Made by a program: the position numbers and the translations under genes
Shown here: one piece after another, positions 50,850 to 60,773 of the stretch
Position numbering within the stretch: position 1 is the stretch's first letter
Layout: every line of letters starts with the position of its first letter
Source: Allobacillus salarius
Lineage (GTDB): Bacteria; Bacillota; Bacilli; Bacillales; Alkalibacillaceae
NCBI RefSeq assembly: GCF_007559425.1
Contig: NZ_VMHE01000012.1
Coordinates: 1 to 64,000, forward strand
Direction: 5' to 3'
Length of the DNA stretch: 64,000 bases
The notes under the pieces: generated by a model
What the model saw: the letters and a program-made list of their open reading frames with translations, nothing else
Told to the model about the DNA's origin: nothing
Databases searched by the model: none

Positions 50850-51680
50850 TTATCCAAAACGGCCGTTGATATAATCCATTGTTCGGGAATCTTTAGGTTC
50901 GGTAAATAGCTCTTCGGTTTTACCGAACTCGACGACTTCACCATTTAAAAAGAAGGCCGTTTGATCGGAAATTCGAGCTGCTTGCTGCATATTATGTGTG
51001 ACAATGACGATGCTATATTGTTTTTTTAATGATTGGATGAGTTCTTCTACCTTTGTTGTGGAAATTGGGTCTAGTGCAGATGTAGGTTCATCCATTAAAA
51101 TGACTTCAGGTTCAATGGCAAGACAGCGAGCGATACATAATCGTTGTTGCTGTCCTCCAGATAAACCGAATGCATTTTCCTTTAAACGATCTTTTACTTC
51201 ATCCCAAATGAATGCGTCTTTAAGGCTTTTTTCGACGATGTCATCGAGGATACTTTTCTTCTTGATTCCATGAATACGTGGTCCATAGGCAACATTATCA
51301 TAAATGGATTTCGGGAAAGGGTTTGGTTTCTGGAATACCATGCCAACATCCGTACGCAAAGCTTCAGCTGAATAATCCTTACTTAAAATATTGCTTCCTT
51401 TATAATGGATATCGCCTTTCGTTTGAACAGAGGGGATGAGTTCAACCATTCGATTTAATGTTTTAATAAACGTTGACTTTCCGCAGCCCGACGGACCGAT
51501 AATCGCTGTAATGCTCTTTTCAGGTATCTTAAGATCAATATTTTTTAAAGCTTGCGTTTCTCCGTACCATAAGTTTAAAGACTTTGTTTCAAAAATCGAT
51601 TCCTTTTCGACTTCATTTTTATTCTTAGATTCTTTCTTTTCAATCGCTGGAACAGCATATAATTGCGTTTGAACAGCCAT
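50850..51680 (-). CDS. pstB: Phosphate ABC transporter ATPase PstB
   Basis: A 276-residue ATPase of the high-affinity phosphate importer. Walker [18 protein letters not shown], PstB-specific [18 protein letters not shown], signature [13 protein letters not shown], Walker [14 protein letters not shown] and switch [12 protein letters not shown] 35-residue N-terminal extension rich in Lys/Glu precedes the domain. AAAGGAGATC is upstream. It is the last pst gene; no phoU follows. Confidence 0.96.
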   Translation of the reverse strand: MAVQTQLYAVPAIEKKESKNKNEVEKESIFETKSLNLWYGETQALKNIDLKIPEKSITAIIGPSGCGKSTFIKTLNRMVELIPSVQTKGDIHYKGSNILSKDYSAEALRTDVGMVFQKPNPFPKSIYDNVAYGPRIHGIKKKSILDDIVEKSLKDAFIWDEVKDRLKENAFGLSGGQQQRLCIARCLAIEPEVILMDEPTSALDPISTTKVEELIQSLKKQYSIVIVTHNMQQAARISDQTAFFLNGEVVEFGKTEELFTEPKDSRTMDYINGRFG

Positions 51681-51695
51681 ACATTGATCTCCTTT

Positions 51696-52580
51696 CTAAA
51701 AACGATGTTGGAATTTATTGCGAATGTAAATCGCTATTGAATTTAGAATGAATAACATCAACAACAAAATGATAATCGAAGCAGCAGCTAGATTCGCGTA
51801 TTCTTCAACGAGCGCTGCATCCAATGTCCAGTAATAAATTTGCATCGGCAGTGCTGTGAACCGGTCCATAAATCCACCTGGAAATGGAATCAGTAATGCC
51901 GGAATACCTAATACGACGAGTGGTGCTGTTTCTCCGATTGCACGAGATAAAGCGAGAATCGAACCTGTTAAAATACTCGGCAACGCTGTTGGTAAAATAA
52001 TGCTTTTAATGGTTTGCCATTTGCTTGCCCCTAATCCATACGATGCTTCACCAAGTGTTTGAGGGACCGCACGCAATGCTTCTTGAGAAGAGACGATGAC
52101 AATTGGTAAAACGAGCAAAGATAAGGTTAAGCCACCAGCCAATACCGTACTGCCGAAATCCATTAAGCGAACAAATACAGTTAGCCCAAGAATCCCGTAA
52201 ACAATGGATGGGACACCTGCAAGGTTGGCAATGTTTGTTTGAATCAAGGAATGAATTCGTCCTTTCTTCGCATACAGCTCAAGGTAAATGGCAGCACCCA
52301 TACCGAGAAACAGTGTGAAAAATACAACGACAAGCATCAACCAGAACGTTCCGAGAATTGCACCCATAATTCCTGCTTTTTCAGGGTCCATGGATAAATG
52401 CCCTGTTATAAAGTTCCAATCAATCCAAGCGAAGCCTTGTGAAACAGTGCGTATTAATAGAATTGCCAATACGACTAAGCCGGAGAGAGTAGCTCCAAGA
52501 AAAACATATTTGAGAATACTGTTAAGCCTTAGGCGAAAATTAATTCTCTTCCTTACTTGTAAACGATCGATATATTGCAT
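51696..52580 (-). CDS. pstA: Phosphate ABC transporter permease PstA
   Basis: A 294-residue permease with six helices. The conserved permease loop is LGEASYGLGASKWQTIKSI, followed by LPTALPSILTGSILALSRAIGETAPL. It starts 1 base after pstC and ends 15 bases before pstB. It forms the channel with PstC. Confidence 0.94.
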   Translation of the reverse strand: MQYIDRLQVRKRINFRLRLNSILKYVFLGATLSGLVVLAILLIRTVSQGFAWIDWNFITGHLSMDPEKAGIMGAILGTFWLMLVVVFFTLFLGMGAAIYLELYAKKGRIHSLIQTNIANLAGVPSIVYGILGLTVFVRLMDFGSTVLAGGLTLSLLVLPIVIVSSQEALRAVPQTLGEASYGLGASKWQTIKSIILPTALPSILTGSILALSRAIGETAPLVVLGIPALLIPFPGGFMDRFTALPMQIYYWTLDAALVEEYANLAAASIIILLLMLFILNSIAIYIRNKFQHRF

Positions 52581-52581
52581 T

Positions 52582-53538
52582 TTAATATTCCTCCCTGAAA
52601 CGGCGGGCTATTTTTTTGGCGAGTAAATTCATTAAAAATGTCATCGTAAATAGCGTCAGAGCAACAGCATAAATACTGTAATAAACAGTCGTTCCGGCTG
52701 CGGCATCACCACTGGAGACTTCAACAATATACGCAGTCATCGTTTGCATCGATTCTGTAACATCGAAAGAGAAATTTTTCGTACTACCACTCGCAATCGT
52801 GACAATCATCGTTTCACCAATCGCTCTTGAGATTGCCAAGACAAATGACGCAACAATTCCGGAAATGGCTGCAGGGATGACGACTTTGATTGCCGTTTCT
52901 AACTTCGTTGCGCCTAATCCATAAGCGCCTTCTCGCATTGTATTCGGAACAGAGTTCATTGCGTCTTCCGATAACGAAGCAACCATTGGAATAATCATGA
53001 TTCCCATGACGAGACCAGGGCTTAGAATATTCGTCAATTCGATTTCTGGCCAAATGGATCGTAGTAATGGAGTGACGAAAGTAAAAGCAAAGAAACCATA
53101 AACAATTGTCGGAATTCCAGCCAACAGTTCAAGCATCGGTTTTAACAATTTACGGACGCGATCACTAGCATATTCACTTAAATAGATAGCAGCCATCAAG
53201 CCGATGGGACCTGCAACAACCATGGCAATAATCGTGGACAAGAGCGTTCCGCTTAATAATGGTAGCAACCCAAAAGATGGGTTTTGACTTAACGGTTTAA
53301 GATTTGTACTCGTAAAAAACTCCGTGAACGATACACGTTGGAAGAAATGGACAGCTTCTGTGATGAGTGTATACAGAATGGCAATTGTCGTTAGCACGGA
53401 AACAGCTGCGAATAAAAATAAAACGGCAGGAACCATTTTTTCAAAAACATTTTTAATTGAGGCCGCTGATTTCTTTTCATTCATTAACTGTTTCGTTGAA
53501 AGATTCGCAGTGCTAACGGACACATTTTTTGTCGTCAT
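52582..53538 (-). CDS. pstC: Phosphate ABC transporter permease PstC
   Basis: A 318-residue permease with six helices and an N-terminal cytoplasmic tail. The permease loop is MREGAYGLGATKLETAIKV then AISRAIGETMIV. The frame is open to 53607, but GGAGGTTCATC supports the ATG at 53538. It lies 110 bases downstream of pstS. Confidence 0.94.
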   Translation of the reverse strand: MTTKNVSVSTANLSTKQLMNEKKSAASIKNVFEKMVPAVLFLFAAVSVLTTIAILYTLITEAVHFFQRVSFTEFFTSTNLKPLSQNPSFGLLPLLSGTLLSTIIAMVVAGPIGLMAAIYLSEYASDRVRKLLKPMLELLAGIPTIVYGFFAFTFVTPLLRSIWPEIELTNILSPGLVMGIMIIPMVASLSEDAMNSVPNTMREGAYGLGATKLETAIKVVIPAAISGIVASFVLAISRAIGETMIVTIASGSTKNFSFDVTESMQTMTAYIVEVSSGDAAAGTTVYYSIYAVALTLFTMTFLMNLLAKKIARRFREEY

Positions 53539-53648
53539 GATGATGAACCTCCAATCGAAAAAAAAGATGGGAACGATGAGAGGGAACATTTGCCTCTCAT
53601 CGTTCAATCAATGGGGGTAAAACTATTTATTAATCAGTTAAGATTCTT

Positions 53649-54650
53649 CTACTTTAGCTCTTCCAATTCAGATTTTAGTTGTTCGGCTTCCTCTTCCGGA
53701 ATTGGAGCAAAACCAGCTTCACCTGCCACATCGTTTACTGTATTCATTACGTAAATCGCATAGTCTAGTACTTGTGGTTTCTCTTTTGCATGGTTCATAT
53801 TCAAATAAGTGAACACTGGACGGGTAAATCCTGCATACTCACCATTCTCATCAATCGTGTTTAATGAAGGTTCAACAGGGCCGTCACCGAAGTCAATGCT
53901 GACAGCTTGTACTTGATCTTTATTGTTGTCGTAGTAACCGAAGCCGAAAAACCCAATGCCGTTTTTGTCTTCTGAGATTAAGTTAACTAACTGAGAATAT
54001 TCTTGTTGTAAGTTGACATCATCTCTTAAATCTTGCTCATCCATGATCTCTTCATAGAAAAATTCATAGGTTCCATGGTTTTCATTTGGACCATACGTTT
54101 GGATTTTCTCATCCGGCCAATCAGCGTTAACATCAGACCAAGTTTCAATGCCGCCATCGGCTAAGAAAATGTCGATGACTTGTTGTTCTGTAAGTTCCGT
54201 TGCCCAATCGTTTTCTGGATGTGTGACGATGGTTAAACCGTCTAGGGCGACTTTCAGTTCTTTCACTTCAATATTCAATTCGTCAGCTTTCTCTTTTTCT
54301 TCCGGTTTGATTTGTCGAGAAGCATCGTTGAAATCTGTTCCATCTTCAATTAAAAATTTCTCAAAACCTGCGCTCGTTCCTGCGCGTCCTACTTCGACAG
54401 AGACGCCTTGCTGCTCGTTCGTCATGTAGTTTTCAGCAAGTAATGCCATTAAGGGATAAACCGTACCTGAACCGTCAACGACAACGCTACCTTCAATGTT
54501 TTCATTTGTAGCTGATTCTTCTTCTGAAGATCCTGACGTGTCAGCTTCTTCAGCGGCACTTTCTTTTTCTGAATCACTTCCGCAAGCTGCTAATACAGCA
54601 AGCAATAAAATCAATCCTGACAAAATAATAAACTTGAGTGATTTCTTCAT
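53649..54650 (-). CDS. pstS: Phosphate-binding lipoprotein PstS
   Basis: A 333-residue lipoprotein (lipobox VLAAC, Cys23) that binds phosphate outside the membrane. The ligand loop is VDGSGTVYPLM and the second phosphate-contact region VGRAGTSAGFEKF. A Ser/Glu-rich linker follows the lipidation site. It is the first gene of pstSCAB and has a strong Pho box upstream. GGGGGAGTT precedes the ATG. Confidence 0.95.
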   Translation of the reverse strand: MKKSLKFIILSGLILLLAVLAACGSDSEKESAAEEADTSGSSEEESATNENIEGSVVVDGSGTVYPLMALLAENYMTNEQQGVSVEVGRAGTSAGFEKFLIEDGTDFNDASRQIKPEEKEKADELNIEVKELKVALDGLTIVTHPENDWATELTEQQVIDIFLADGGIETWSDVNADWPDEKIQTYGPNENHGTYEFFYEEIMDEQDLRDDVNLQQEYSQLVNLISEDKNGIGFFGFGYYDNNKDQVQAVSIDFGDGPVEPSLNTIDENGEYAGFTRPVFTYLNMNHAKEKPQVLDYAIYVMNTVNDVAGEAGFAPIPEEEAEQLKSELEELK

Positions 54651-54696
54651 TTGTAAAACTCCCCCTCTGGATATGTTTTATTCGTCTTACAAATTC

Positions 54697-54762
54697 ATCA
54701 TAGTTCGTATTCTTAGAAATGTCTGTAAAGTTCATGTAAAGAAATCGTTAAGAGTTTGTAAA
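54697..54762 (-). promoter_or_regulatory. PhoP box and -10 of the pst operon
   Basis: On the minus strand four hexamers TTTACA, TTAACG, TTTACA, TTTACA are spaced exactly 11 bases apart (complements at 54757, 54746, 54735 and 54724). This is the PhoP-binding direct-repeat pattern of Bacillus Pho promoters. TATGAT follows 21 bases downstream (complement of 54697-54702). No proper -35 is present, as expected for PhoP activation. Confidence 0.88.
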
Positions 54763-54879
54763 TTGCTTTCGTGACGGGGGTTGGAGCATGTCCTCTGTGG
54801 TTGAATCTTTGGTTTTTTCTGCTTTTTTGGTAGAAGATTCGTAGAAATTTTTTAGAGCTCGTATCCTATTGTGATTGTC

Positions 54880-55301
54880 GATAGCGCTTCTCAAACGGGG
54901 AAGATCACAAGAATTGGGTTTTCGTGTTTGATAGCGTGTCTCAAAAAATGTGTTCCTCCGTGTTTGATAGGCTGTCTCGAGAACGGAAGACCGCGAAAAA
55001 TGTTTTCTTCCGTGTTTGATAGCGTGTCTCAAGAACGGAAGCTCGTAGAAAATGTGTTCTTCCGTGTTTGATAGCGTGTCTCAAGAACGAAAGGTCGCGA
55101 AAAATGTGTTCCTCCGTGTTTGATAGGCTGTCTCGAGAACGGAAGACCGCGAAAAATGTGTTCCTCCGTGTTTGATAGGCTGTCTCAAGTACGGAAGGTC
55201 ACGAAAAATATGTTCTTCCGTGTTTGATAGGCTTTCTCAGGAACGGAAGACCGCAAAAAATGGAATCTTCCGTGTATGATAGCGCGACTCAACTCAGAAA
55301 G
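54880..55301. repeat. 52-bp tandem repeat array, about nine units
   Basis: Units start at 54880, 54930, 54966, 55018, 55070, 55122, 55174, 55226 and 55278; six are exactly 52 bp, the first two are shortened (50 and 36) and the last is partial. Each begins GATAG(C/G)(G/C)TGTCTCAAGAACGG, and contains ACGGAAG and CTTCCGT as a spaced inverted pair. It is the same family as 1-104. It fills the gap between pstS and the MFS gene. There are no variable spacers, so it is not CRISPR. Confidence 0.9.
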
Positions 55302-55315
55302 AGGAATATCAAACG

Positions 55316-55350
55316 CAAAAAAGCTCCACCCGCGAATAGCGAATGGAGTC
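55316..55350 (-). terminator. Terminator of the MFS efflux gene
   Basis: On the minus strand CTCCATTCGC and CGCGGGTGGAG pair imperfectly, followed by CTTTTTTG. Confidence 0.7.
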
Positions 55351-55363
55351 ATTAAAATATCTA

Positions 55364-56617
55364 TTAATTATTTTGGTTCCGAAGTCTCGTGCTCGTTCGA
55401 ATTGTACGTCTTGTTTTTGCTTCACTTTCTTTCCATTTTGTGAATAGCAAAGCAAATCCGCTAAGGATAAGAAGCGTACTTGTAATAATAAATACAAAAC
55501 TAATGCCATAGAAACCGGCGACGACGCCACCGAGCACTGGACCGATGACGTTTCCGAGGAAGCGGAGGCTCGTGCTATAACCAAGAACCTCACCTTGAAT
55601 CGCCACTGGTGCAGCTTGTCGAATATAAGCCATACGAACAGGCATAATTCCACCTAGCGTGACACCAAGCAAGAAGCGGATAATGACAAGTTGCCAAACT
55701 TCTGTAACGAAGGCGCCTGGTAAATAAACGATTCCAGCTAGCATGAGCAAAAGAATAATAATTTTTTCATAGCCGACTTTGTCAGCGATCATTCCCCACT
55801 TTCTAGTCATCAGCAAGTTACCGAGTCCGGTGATGGAAAAGGCGATACCCGAGATAAAGGCCAAATTCGCAGGTCCATTCAATTCACTCACATACAGTGC
55901 TAAAATTGGCTGGACAGAAAAATGGGCGATTTGAATGAACATGGAAATGACGATGACCATAATCAACATCGGTTTACTGAAGATGTGCTGGAGTACTTCT
56001 TTTTTTGTATAGGATGTTTTTGTGGATTCCTCATCCTTCACACGCTGCTCTTTCACACCGAACGTTACGAGAAATCCGGAAATTAACATGATGAGAGCAG
56101 TAATCATGAAGGCCTGTGAGAAGCCGACTGTATCGGCAAGCATGCCACCAAGTAGTGGTCCCATCAATGTTCCTGTGACGTTACCAGTTTGAAGCGTACC
56201 TAATACTCGACCAGAGATGTTCTTCGGAGTTTGTGTAGCAATTAATGCTTGAGATGTAGATATAAATCCAGCGAAAACACCCATGAAAAATCGTAGAATG
56301 AACAGTTGGAGAACTGAATCAACGATCCCCATTAAAAATATACTACCGGCGAGTCCGAATCCCATAATGGCTAAGATTGGCTTTCTGCCAAACTTGTCGC
56401 CGAATCTTCCCCAAAAAGGGGAGAAGGCAAATGCTGTTAAGAATGTAATGGCAAATACCCAACCAGACCAATTACGTACATAGGTTTCTGAGAAGTTACC
56501 GAAAGTTTCTATATAAAGAGATAGAAACGGCATTACCATCGTCATGCTACCAGCAATAAAAAAATTGGCGAACCACATGATCGCCAAATTCCGTTTTGCT
56601 TGTTTGTCTTGATCCAA
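55364..56617 (-). CDS. MFS multidrug-type efflux transporter
   Basis: A 417-residue 12-helix major facilitator. The loop 2-3 motif WGRFGDKFGRKPIL is close to consensus and motif C-like GPLLGGMLADTVG occurs in helix 5, which is typical of drug:proton antiporters. The frame is open to an ATG at 56635, but AGAAGGATG is better spaced for the TTG at 56617. A basic C-terminal tail (RTIRTSTRLRNQNN) is present. Monocistronic. Substrate unknown. Confidence 0.85.
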   Translation of the reverse strand: MDQDKQAKRNLAIMWFANFFIAGSMTMVMPFLSLYIETFGNFSETYVRNWSGWVFAITFLTAFAFSPFWGRFGDKFGRKPILAIMGFGLAGSIFLMGIVDSVLQLFILRFFMGVFAGFISTSQALIATQTPKNISGRVLGTLQTGNVTGTLMGPLLGGMLADTVGFSQAFMITALIMLISGFLVTFGVKEQRVKDEESTKTSYTKKEVLQHIFSKPMLIMVIVISMFIQIAHFSVQPILALYVSELNGPANLAFISGIAFSITGLGNLLMTRKWGMIADKVGYEKIIILLLMLAGIVYLPGAFVTEVWQLVIIRFLLGVTLGGIMPVRMAYIRQAAPVAIQGEVLGYSTSLRFLGNVIGPVLGGVVAGFYGISFVFIITSTLLILSGFALLFTKWKESEAKTRRTIRTSTRLRNQNN

Positions 56618-56729
56618 TGTACATCCTTCTTTCATTTTATTTCGATACCCGTTTCTTTCGACTACCTAAATAATAGCAAACAATGCAAACCGAGTCGATT
56701 GATTTGCTCACTGTCCGCCCGGGGAACGA

Positions 56730-56762
56730 AAAAACCCCCAGCAAACAGTTTGCTGAGAGGTT
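56730..56762 (-). terminator. Terminator of cysK
   Basis: On the minus strand CCTCTCAGCAAA pairs with TTTGCTGGGGG (two wobbles), then six T residues. Confidence 0.88.
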
Positions 56763-56784
56763 TAGCCTATGTCATAAGCTTGTA

Positions 56785-57714
56785 TTAGAAATCGAATAAA
56801 TCACCAGAAAGATAACGTTCTCCCGTATCAGGAGCTATGCAGACAACGATCTCACCAGGATTTTTCCGTTTAGCAACTTCAATCGCGGTATACACAGAGG
56901 CGCCGGAAGATGGACCGACCAAAATTCCCTCTTCGCTCGCTAAGCGACGTGTCGTATCATAAGCTTCATCGTCTTCAATTAACATAATTTCATCATAAAC
57001 TTCTTGGTTCAAAATTGGTGGAATGAAGCCTGGGCTTGTTCCAACTAATTTATGCTTTCCTGGCTTTCCACCCGTTAATACAGGGGAGCCAGCCGGTTCA
57101 GCGATATGAACGGTCACATCAGAGAACATCTTTTTCAACTCTTCACCAGTGCCAGTGACTGTACCACCAGTTCCAGATGTACAAACGAAAGCGGAAAGAG
57201 GCTTATCTAGCTGTTCCATCGCTTCTTGAATTTCTACAGCTGTTGTTGTTCGGTGAGCATCTGAGTTTGCTTCGTTTTCAAATTGCATTGGCATAAAGCT
57301 GTTCGGTGTTTCTTCAACGAGCTGCTTCGCTTTTTCAATAGCTCCAGGCATTTTTTCATCACCCGGGGTCAAAACAACTTCAGCACCATAGGCCTTCAAT
57401 AAGTTGATACGCTCTTTTGTCATCGTATCTGGCATTGTCAAAATTGCTTTATAACCACGCGCTGCGGCATTCATCGCAAGTCCGATGCCGGTGTTACCAC
57501 TCGTCGGCTCGATGATTGTTGAACCTTCTTTTAAATGCCCGGCTTTTTCTGCTTCAAGAATCATATTAAAAGCAGCCCGGTCTTTTACACTTCCACTCGG
57601 ATTAAACAATTCCAACTTCACGTAAACATCTGCACCATCGGCAGGACTTAATTTATTCAACTTAACTAACGGTGTATCTCCGATTAATTCGGCAATATTA
57701 TTTACGACACGCAT
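56785..57714 (-). CDS. cysK: Cysteine synthase (O-acetylserine thiol-lyase)
   Basis: A PLP enzyme (309 residues) making cysteine from O-acetylserine and sulfide. The Schiff-base lysine is K44 in NPSGSVKDRAAF; the substrate loop is PTSGNTGIGLA, the phosphate-binding loop TSGTGGTVTGTG, and the C-terminal VGPSSGASVYTA is conserved. GAAAAGGAAG precedes the ATG. It is monocistronic and divergent from kynA. Confidence 0.93.
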   Translation of the reverse strand: MRVVNNIAELIGDTPLVKLNKLSPADGADVYVKLELFNPSGSVKDRAAFNMILEAEKAGHLKEGSTIIEPTSGNTGIGLAMNAAARGYKAILTMPDTMTKERINLLKAYGAEVVLTPGDEKMPGAIEKAKQLVEETPNSFMPMQFENEANSDAHRTTTAVEIQEAMEQLDKPLSAFVCTSGTGGTVTGTGEELKKMFSDVTVHIAEPAGSPVLTGGKPGKHKLVGTSPGFIPPILNQEVYDEIMLIEDDEAYDTTRRLASEEGILVGPSSGASVYTAIEVAKRKNPGEIVVCIAPDTGERYLSGDLFDF

Positions 57715-57851
57715 GCTGATTCACTTCCTTTTCATTTTGATAAGCTTTAATCCTAGTTTACCAATAGACTTTATTATAATTCAACTGATTGAACCGACAA
57801 TATCCTTCTTATACTGTATGATAAAATAAACAGTAGAAGGAGGCGAACGAT

Positions 57852-58679
57852 ATGGTGTTTGAAAATGAAAAAGAAATTCATACAGATTTTAAAAAACGAA
57901 TGACTTATGGTGATTATTTATCATTGGATTCAATATTGGCGAGTCAGAACCGCTTATCTGACCATCATGATGAGATGTTATTTATCGTGATCCACCAAGT
58001 AAGCGAACTTTGGATGAAGTTAGCACTTCACGAAGTAAACGCAGCGATTAAGGCGATTCAGCAAGAGGCCTACCAACCGTCATTTAAAATGTTGGCGCGC
58101 GTATCTTCTATTCAACGACAGATCATCCAAGCATGGGATGTTCTTGCGACGATGACGCCTTCTGAATATATGGAGTTTCGTGATTATCTTGGCCAAGCTT
58201 CCGGATTTCAATCCTATCAATATCGTATGCTTGAATTTGCGCTCGGTTATAAAACCAAACACGTGTTAAAAATTTATGAAAAAGACCCAGAACTTCATAA
58301 GACTTTACAAAAAGCTTATGAAGCACCAGGTCTTTACGATGTAAGTATTAAAGCATTGGAAAAAGAGGGCTTTGAAATCGATCAAGAAGTTTTGACACGA
58401 GACGTCAGAAATTCATACGAAGTGAACGAAAGTGTTCAAAGAGCTTGGGAAGAAGTGTACCGAGACACAGAGCGGTATTGGAACCTTTATCAATTAGCCG
58501 AAAAATTAGTCGATATAGAAGATGCCTTTCAACAGTGGCGATTTCGACATATGAAAACTGTCGAACGAATCATCGGCCACAAAAAAGGAACGGGCGGATC
58601 TTCCGGTGTCGGTTATTTGAAACAAGTTCTTGATCACTACTTTTTCCCAGAACTATGGAGTTTACGCACGACGCTATGA
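57852..58679 (+). CDS. kynA: Tryptophan 2,3-dioxygenase
   Basis: A heme dioxygenase (275 residues) opening the indole ring of tryptophan to N-formylkynurenine. Conserved stretches are [13 protein letters not shown], the substrate-binding [19 protein letters not shown], and [16 protein letters not shown] near the C-terminus, with heme-ligand His in the [14 protein letters not shown] region. AAGGAGGCGA precedes the ATG. Its 3' end overlaps the end of the convergent kynB by 6 bases. With KynB and KynU it converts tryptophan to anthranilate and alanine. Confidence 0.94.
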   Translation: MVFENEKEIHTDFKKRMTYGDYLSLDSILASQNRLSDHHDEMLFIVIHQVSELWMKLALHEVNAAIKAIQQEAYQPSFKMLARVSSIQRQIIQAWDVLATMTPSEYMEFRDYLGQASGFQSYQYRMLEFALGYKTKHVLKIYEKDPELHKTLQKAYEAPGLYDVSIKALEKEGFEIDQEVLTRDVRNSYEVNESVQRAWEEVYRDTERYWNLYQLAEKLVDIEDAFQQWRFRHMKTVERIIGHKKGTGGSSGVGYLKQVLDHYFFPELWSLRTTL

Positions 58680-59300
58680 TTGGTCGATGGTCTCTAAAAT
58701 CGCTCGAACAGGACTTCCATCCGCACCTTCGATAAATAGTGGCAATGCAGTCAACCGGTAATCACCAGGCTCGACTGCTGACAAATCAAGCCCTTCCAAA
58801 ATATGAATATGATTTTCTTCCAATGCATGGTGCATATCGAGTGTTTTACTGTCTAATGGGTCAACAGAAGGCAAGTCAACACCGAGCAATTCCACCCCGT
58901 GACGATTTAAGTATTCCCCTAAACTCGGGTCTAATTGTGGAATTTCTTTCGGAAAAGTAGAAGGATCAGACCATGCATTGGTTTTTAACAACAACCGCTT
59001 CGTCTGTGAGAAATCGATGAAAGCAAGATCCTCGGGTTTAATTAACCATTTAGTTGAAACATCAACAACTTTTGCTCGACCAATAAACAACTCAAGTGGC
59101 AACTGATCGATGGTTGTCCCATGCGAATTAAAGTGAAAAGGAGCATCAACATGCGTTGCTGTATGGCAACTTGATGCGATTTGACCGACATTGACGGACC
59201 CGGTATCTTCCTTAGACCAGGTGAGGTCATAAGAAAAAGGACGGTCTCCTGGCCATGTCGGCGTATGGGCATTCAACTTTCTAGAAATATCGATAATCAT
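58674..59300 (-). CDS. kynB: Kynurenine formamidase
   Basis: A 208-residue cyclase-family metal hydrolase that removes formate from N-formylkynurenine. The motif [14 protein letters not shown] and the metal ligands in [16 protein letters not shown] (H-x3-H-x3-D) are as in bacterial KynB. GAGGAGGAATTCC precedes the ATG at 59300; an open frame continues to 59444 without an RBS. It follows kynU by 31 bases in one operon and converges on kynA. Confidence 0.93.
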   Translation of the reverse strand: MIIDISRKLNAHTPTWPGDRPFSYDLTWSKEDTGSVNVGQIASSCHTATHVDAPFHFNSHGTTIDQLPLELFIGRAKVVDVSTKWLIKPEDLAFIDFSQTKRLLLKTNAWSDPSTFPKEIPQLDPSLGEYLNRHGVELLGVDLPSVDPLDSKTLDMHHALEENHIHILEGLDLSAVEPGDYRLTALPLFIEGADGSPVRAILETIDQS

Positions 59301-59331
59301 GGAATTCCTCCTCTGGACTAAATCCGAATCG

Positions 59332-60609
59332 TTATGCAATCGTTCCACGCTCGTTAGGGAATGCTTTATATGTTTCTTTTTCCATAATAGACTGCAACCG
59401 TTCAACCGCTTCATAAATATCTGCATAAGACGTGTAAAACGCAATCGGCGCTACTCGAAGAACGTTCGGTGCACGGAAATCAGGAATCACGTTTTGTTCT
59501 TTTAAGGCTTTCGCTATTTTCGCGGCTTCTGGGTGTTCCAAACAAATATGGCCACCACGACGTTCATCTTCAACTGGGTTCCCAAGCTCGAAACCATAAG
59601 CCATTAATTTTTCTTCAACAAGCGCCATCATATACCGAGTCTGTTGCAAAGACTTTTCACGAATTTTTTCAATCCCACCAGCTTCTTCAAATAGCTGCAA
59701 AGATCCGATTAACGGGGCGATGCTGAAAATATGCGGTGTTCCGATTTGATAAGCACCAGCCGTGTGGGCTTTCGTAAACGTATGCTCCATATCAAATTGA
59801 CGGTCTTTATCCGAACCGAACCAACCCGTCAGGCCAGGGCGCTTGTCCAAATGTTTTTCGTGAACAAATAAACCGGCAACACCACCAGGGCCACTGTTGA
59901 CATATTTATAATGGCACCAATACGCAAAATCTACATCAAGATCATGAAAATGATGAGGAATCGCGCCGACCGAATGGCATCCATCCCAGCCAATAGGAAT
60001 TCCACGTTCATTTGCTGCTTTGGTCACTTTTGCAATATCCAATAGCTGACCGCTCCGGTAAAGGACTGTCGGTAAAATAATTAATGCAACCTCATCAGTC
60101 ATCGATTCAATAATTTTGTCTTCATCAATCGTACGACCATCATCACTCTTTACTTGAATGAGATGCTCGTCAGGGTCATAACCATGCAATAAAAGCTGGC
60201 TTTGCAATGCATAAATATCGGAAGGAAAATTCAACTCATCTGCTAAAATTTTTGTGCGCTTTCCTTCCGGTCGGTAAAAAGTAGCAGCAAGTTGATGCAA
60301 GTTCGTTGTCGTCGAACCCGTCACGATGACTTCTTCTGGTTTGGCCCCAATCAATGAAGCCACTTGTTTTCCTAGATTTTCAGATAAATAGTACCAAGGG
60401 TATTTCCCTTCAGACCAGCCATCAATGCCAAAATTCTTCCAAGAATCAATGACCTCGTTCAATGTATCTTCTGCGCGTTTTGGCATTAATCCTAGAGAGT
60501 TACCATCTAAGTAAATTTGACCTTCTTGTACATAAAATTCTTTTTTCATATCTCGTAAAGCATCTTGTTGATCTAGTTGTTCAGCGTACTCTTTTGTCGG
60601 TTGAACCAT
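59332..60609 (-). CDS. kynU: Kynureninase
   Basis: A PLP enzyme (425 residues) cleaving kynurenine to anthranilate and alanine. The PLP lysine lies in [11 protein letters not shown], preceded by WDGCHSVGA and the start region [19 protein letters not shown] is correctly spaced for the ATG at 60609 rather than 60615. It is the first gene of the kynUB operon. Confidence 0.94.
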   Translation of the reverse strand: MVQPTKEYAEQLDQQDALRDMKKEFYVQEGQIYLDGNSLGLMPKRAEDTLNEVIDSWKNFGIDGWSEGKYPWYYLSENLGKQVASLIGAKPEEVIVTGSTTTNLHQLAATFYRPEGKRTKILADELNFPSDIYALQSQLLLHGYDPDEHLIQVKSDDGRTIDEDKIIESMTDEVALIILPTVLYRSGQLLDIAKVTKAANERGIPIGWDGCHSVGAIPHHFHDLDVDFAYWCHYKYVNSGPGGVAGLFVHEKHLDKRPGLTGWFGSDKDRQFDMEHTFTKAHTAGAYQIGTPHIFSIAPLIGSLQLFEEAGGIEKIREKSLQQTRYMMALVEEKLMAYGFELGNPVEDERRGGHICLEHPEAAKIAKALKEQNVIPDFRAPNVLRVAPIAFYTSYADIYEAVERLQSIMEKETYKAFPNERGTIA

Positions 60610-60773
60610 TTTCATACCTCCTATGACTACGTTAAATATATCATATATTCAGATAAAATTTAGCGTTCATGAATGAGAAAGTGAGTCTACTAAGAAATGT
60701 TAAAAAACGTGACGAATGAAGCACGTTTTTGTGGTATGATGAATGTATTAATTAGTTAAAGGTAGTGAAGACC

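Noticed and set aside
54880..55301. CRISPR array
   Set aside because: The units are direct 52-bp copies with conserved interiors, not short repeats separated by unique spacers, and no cas gene is near.
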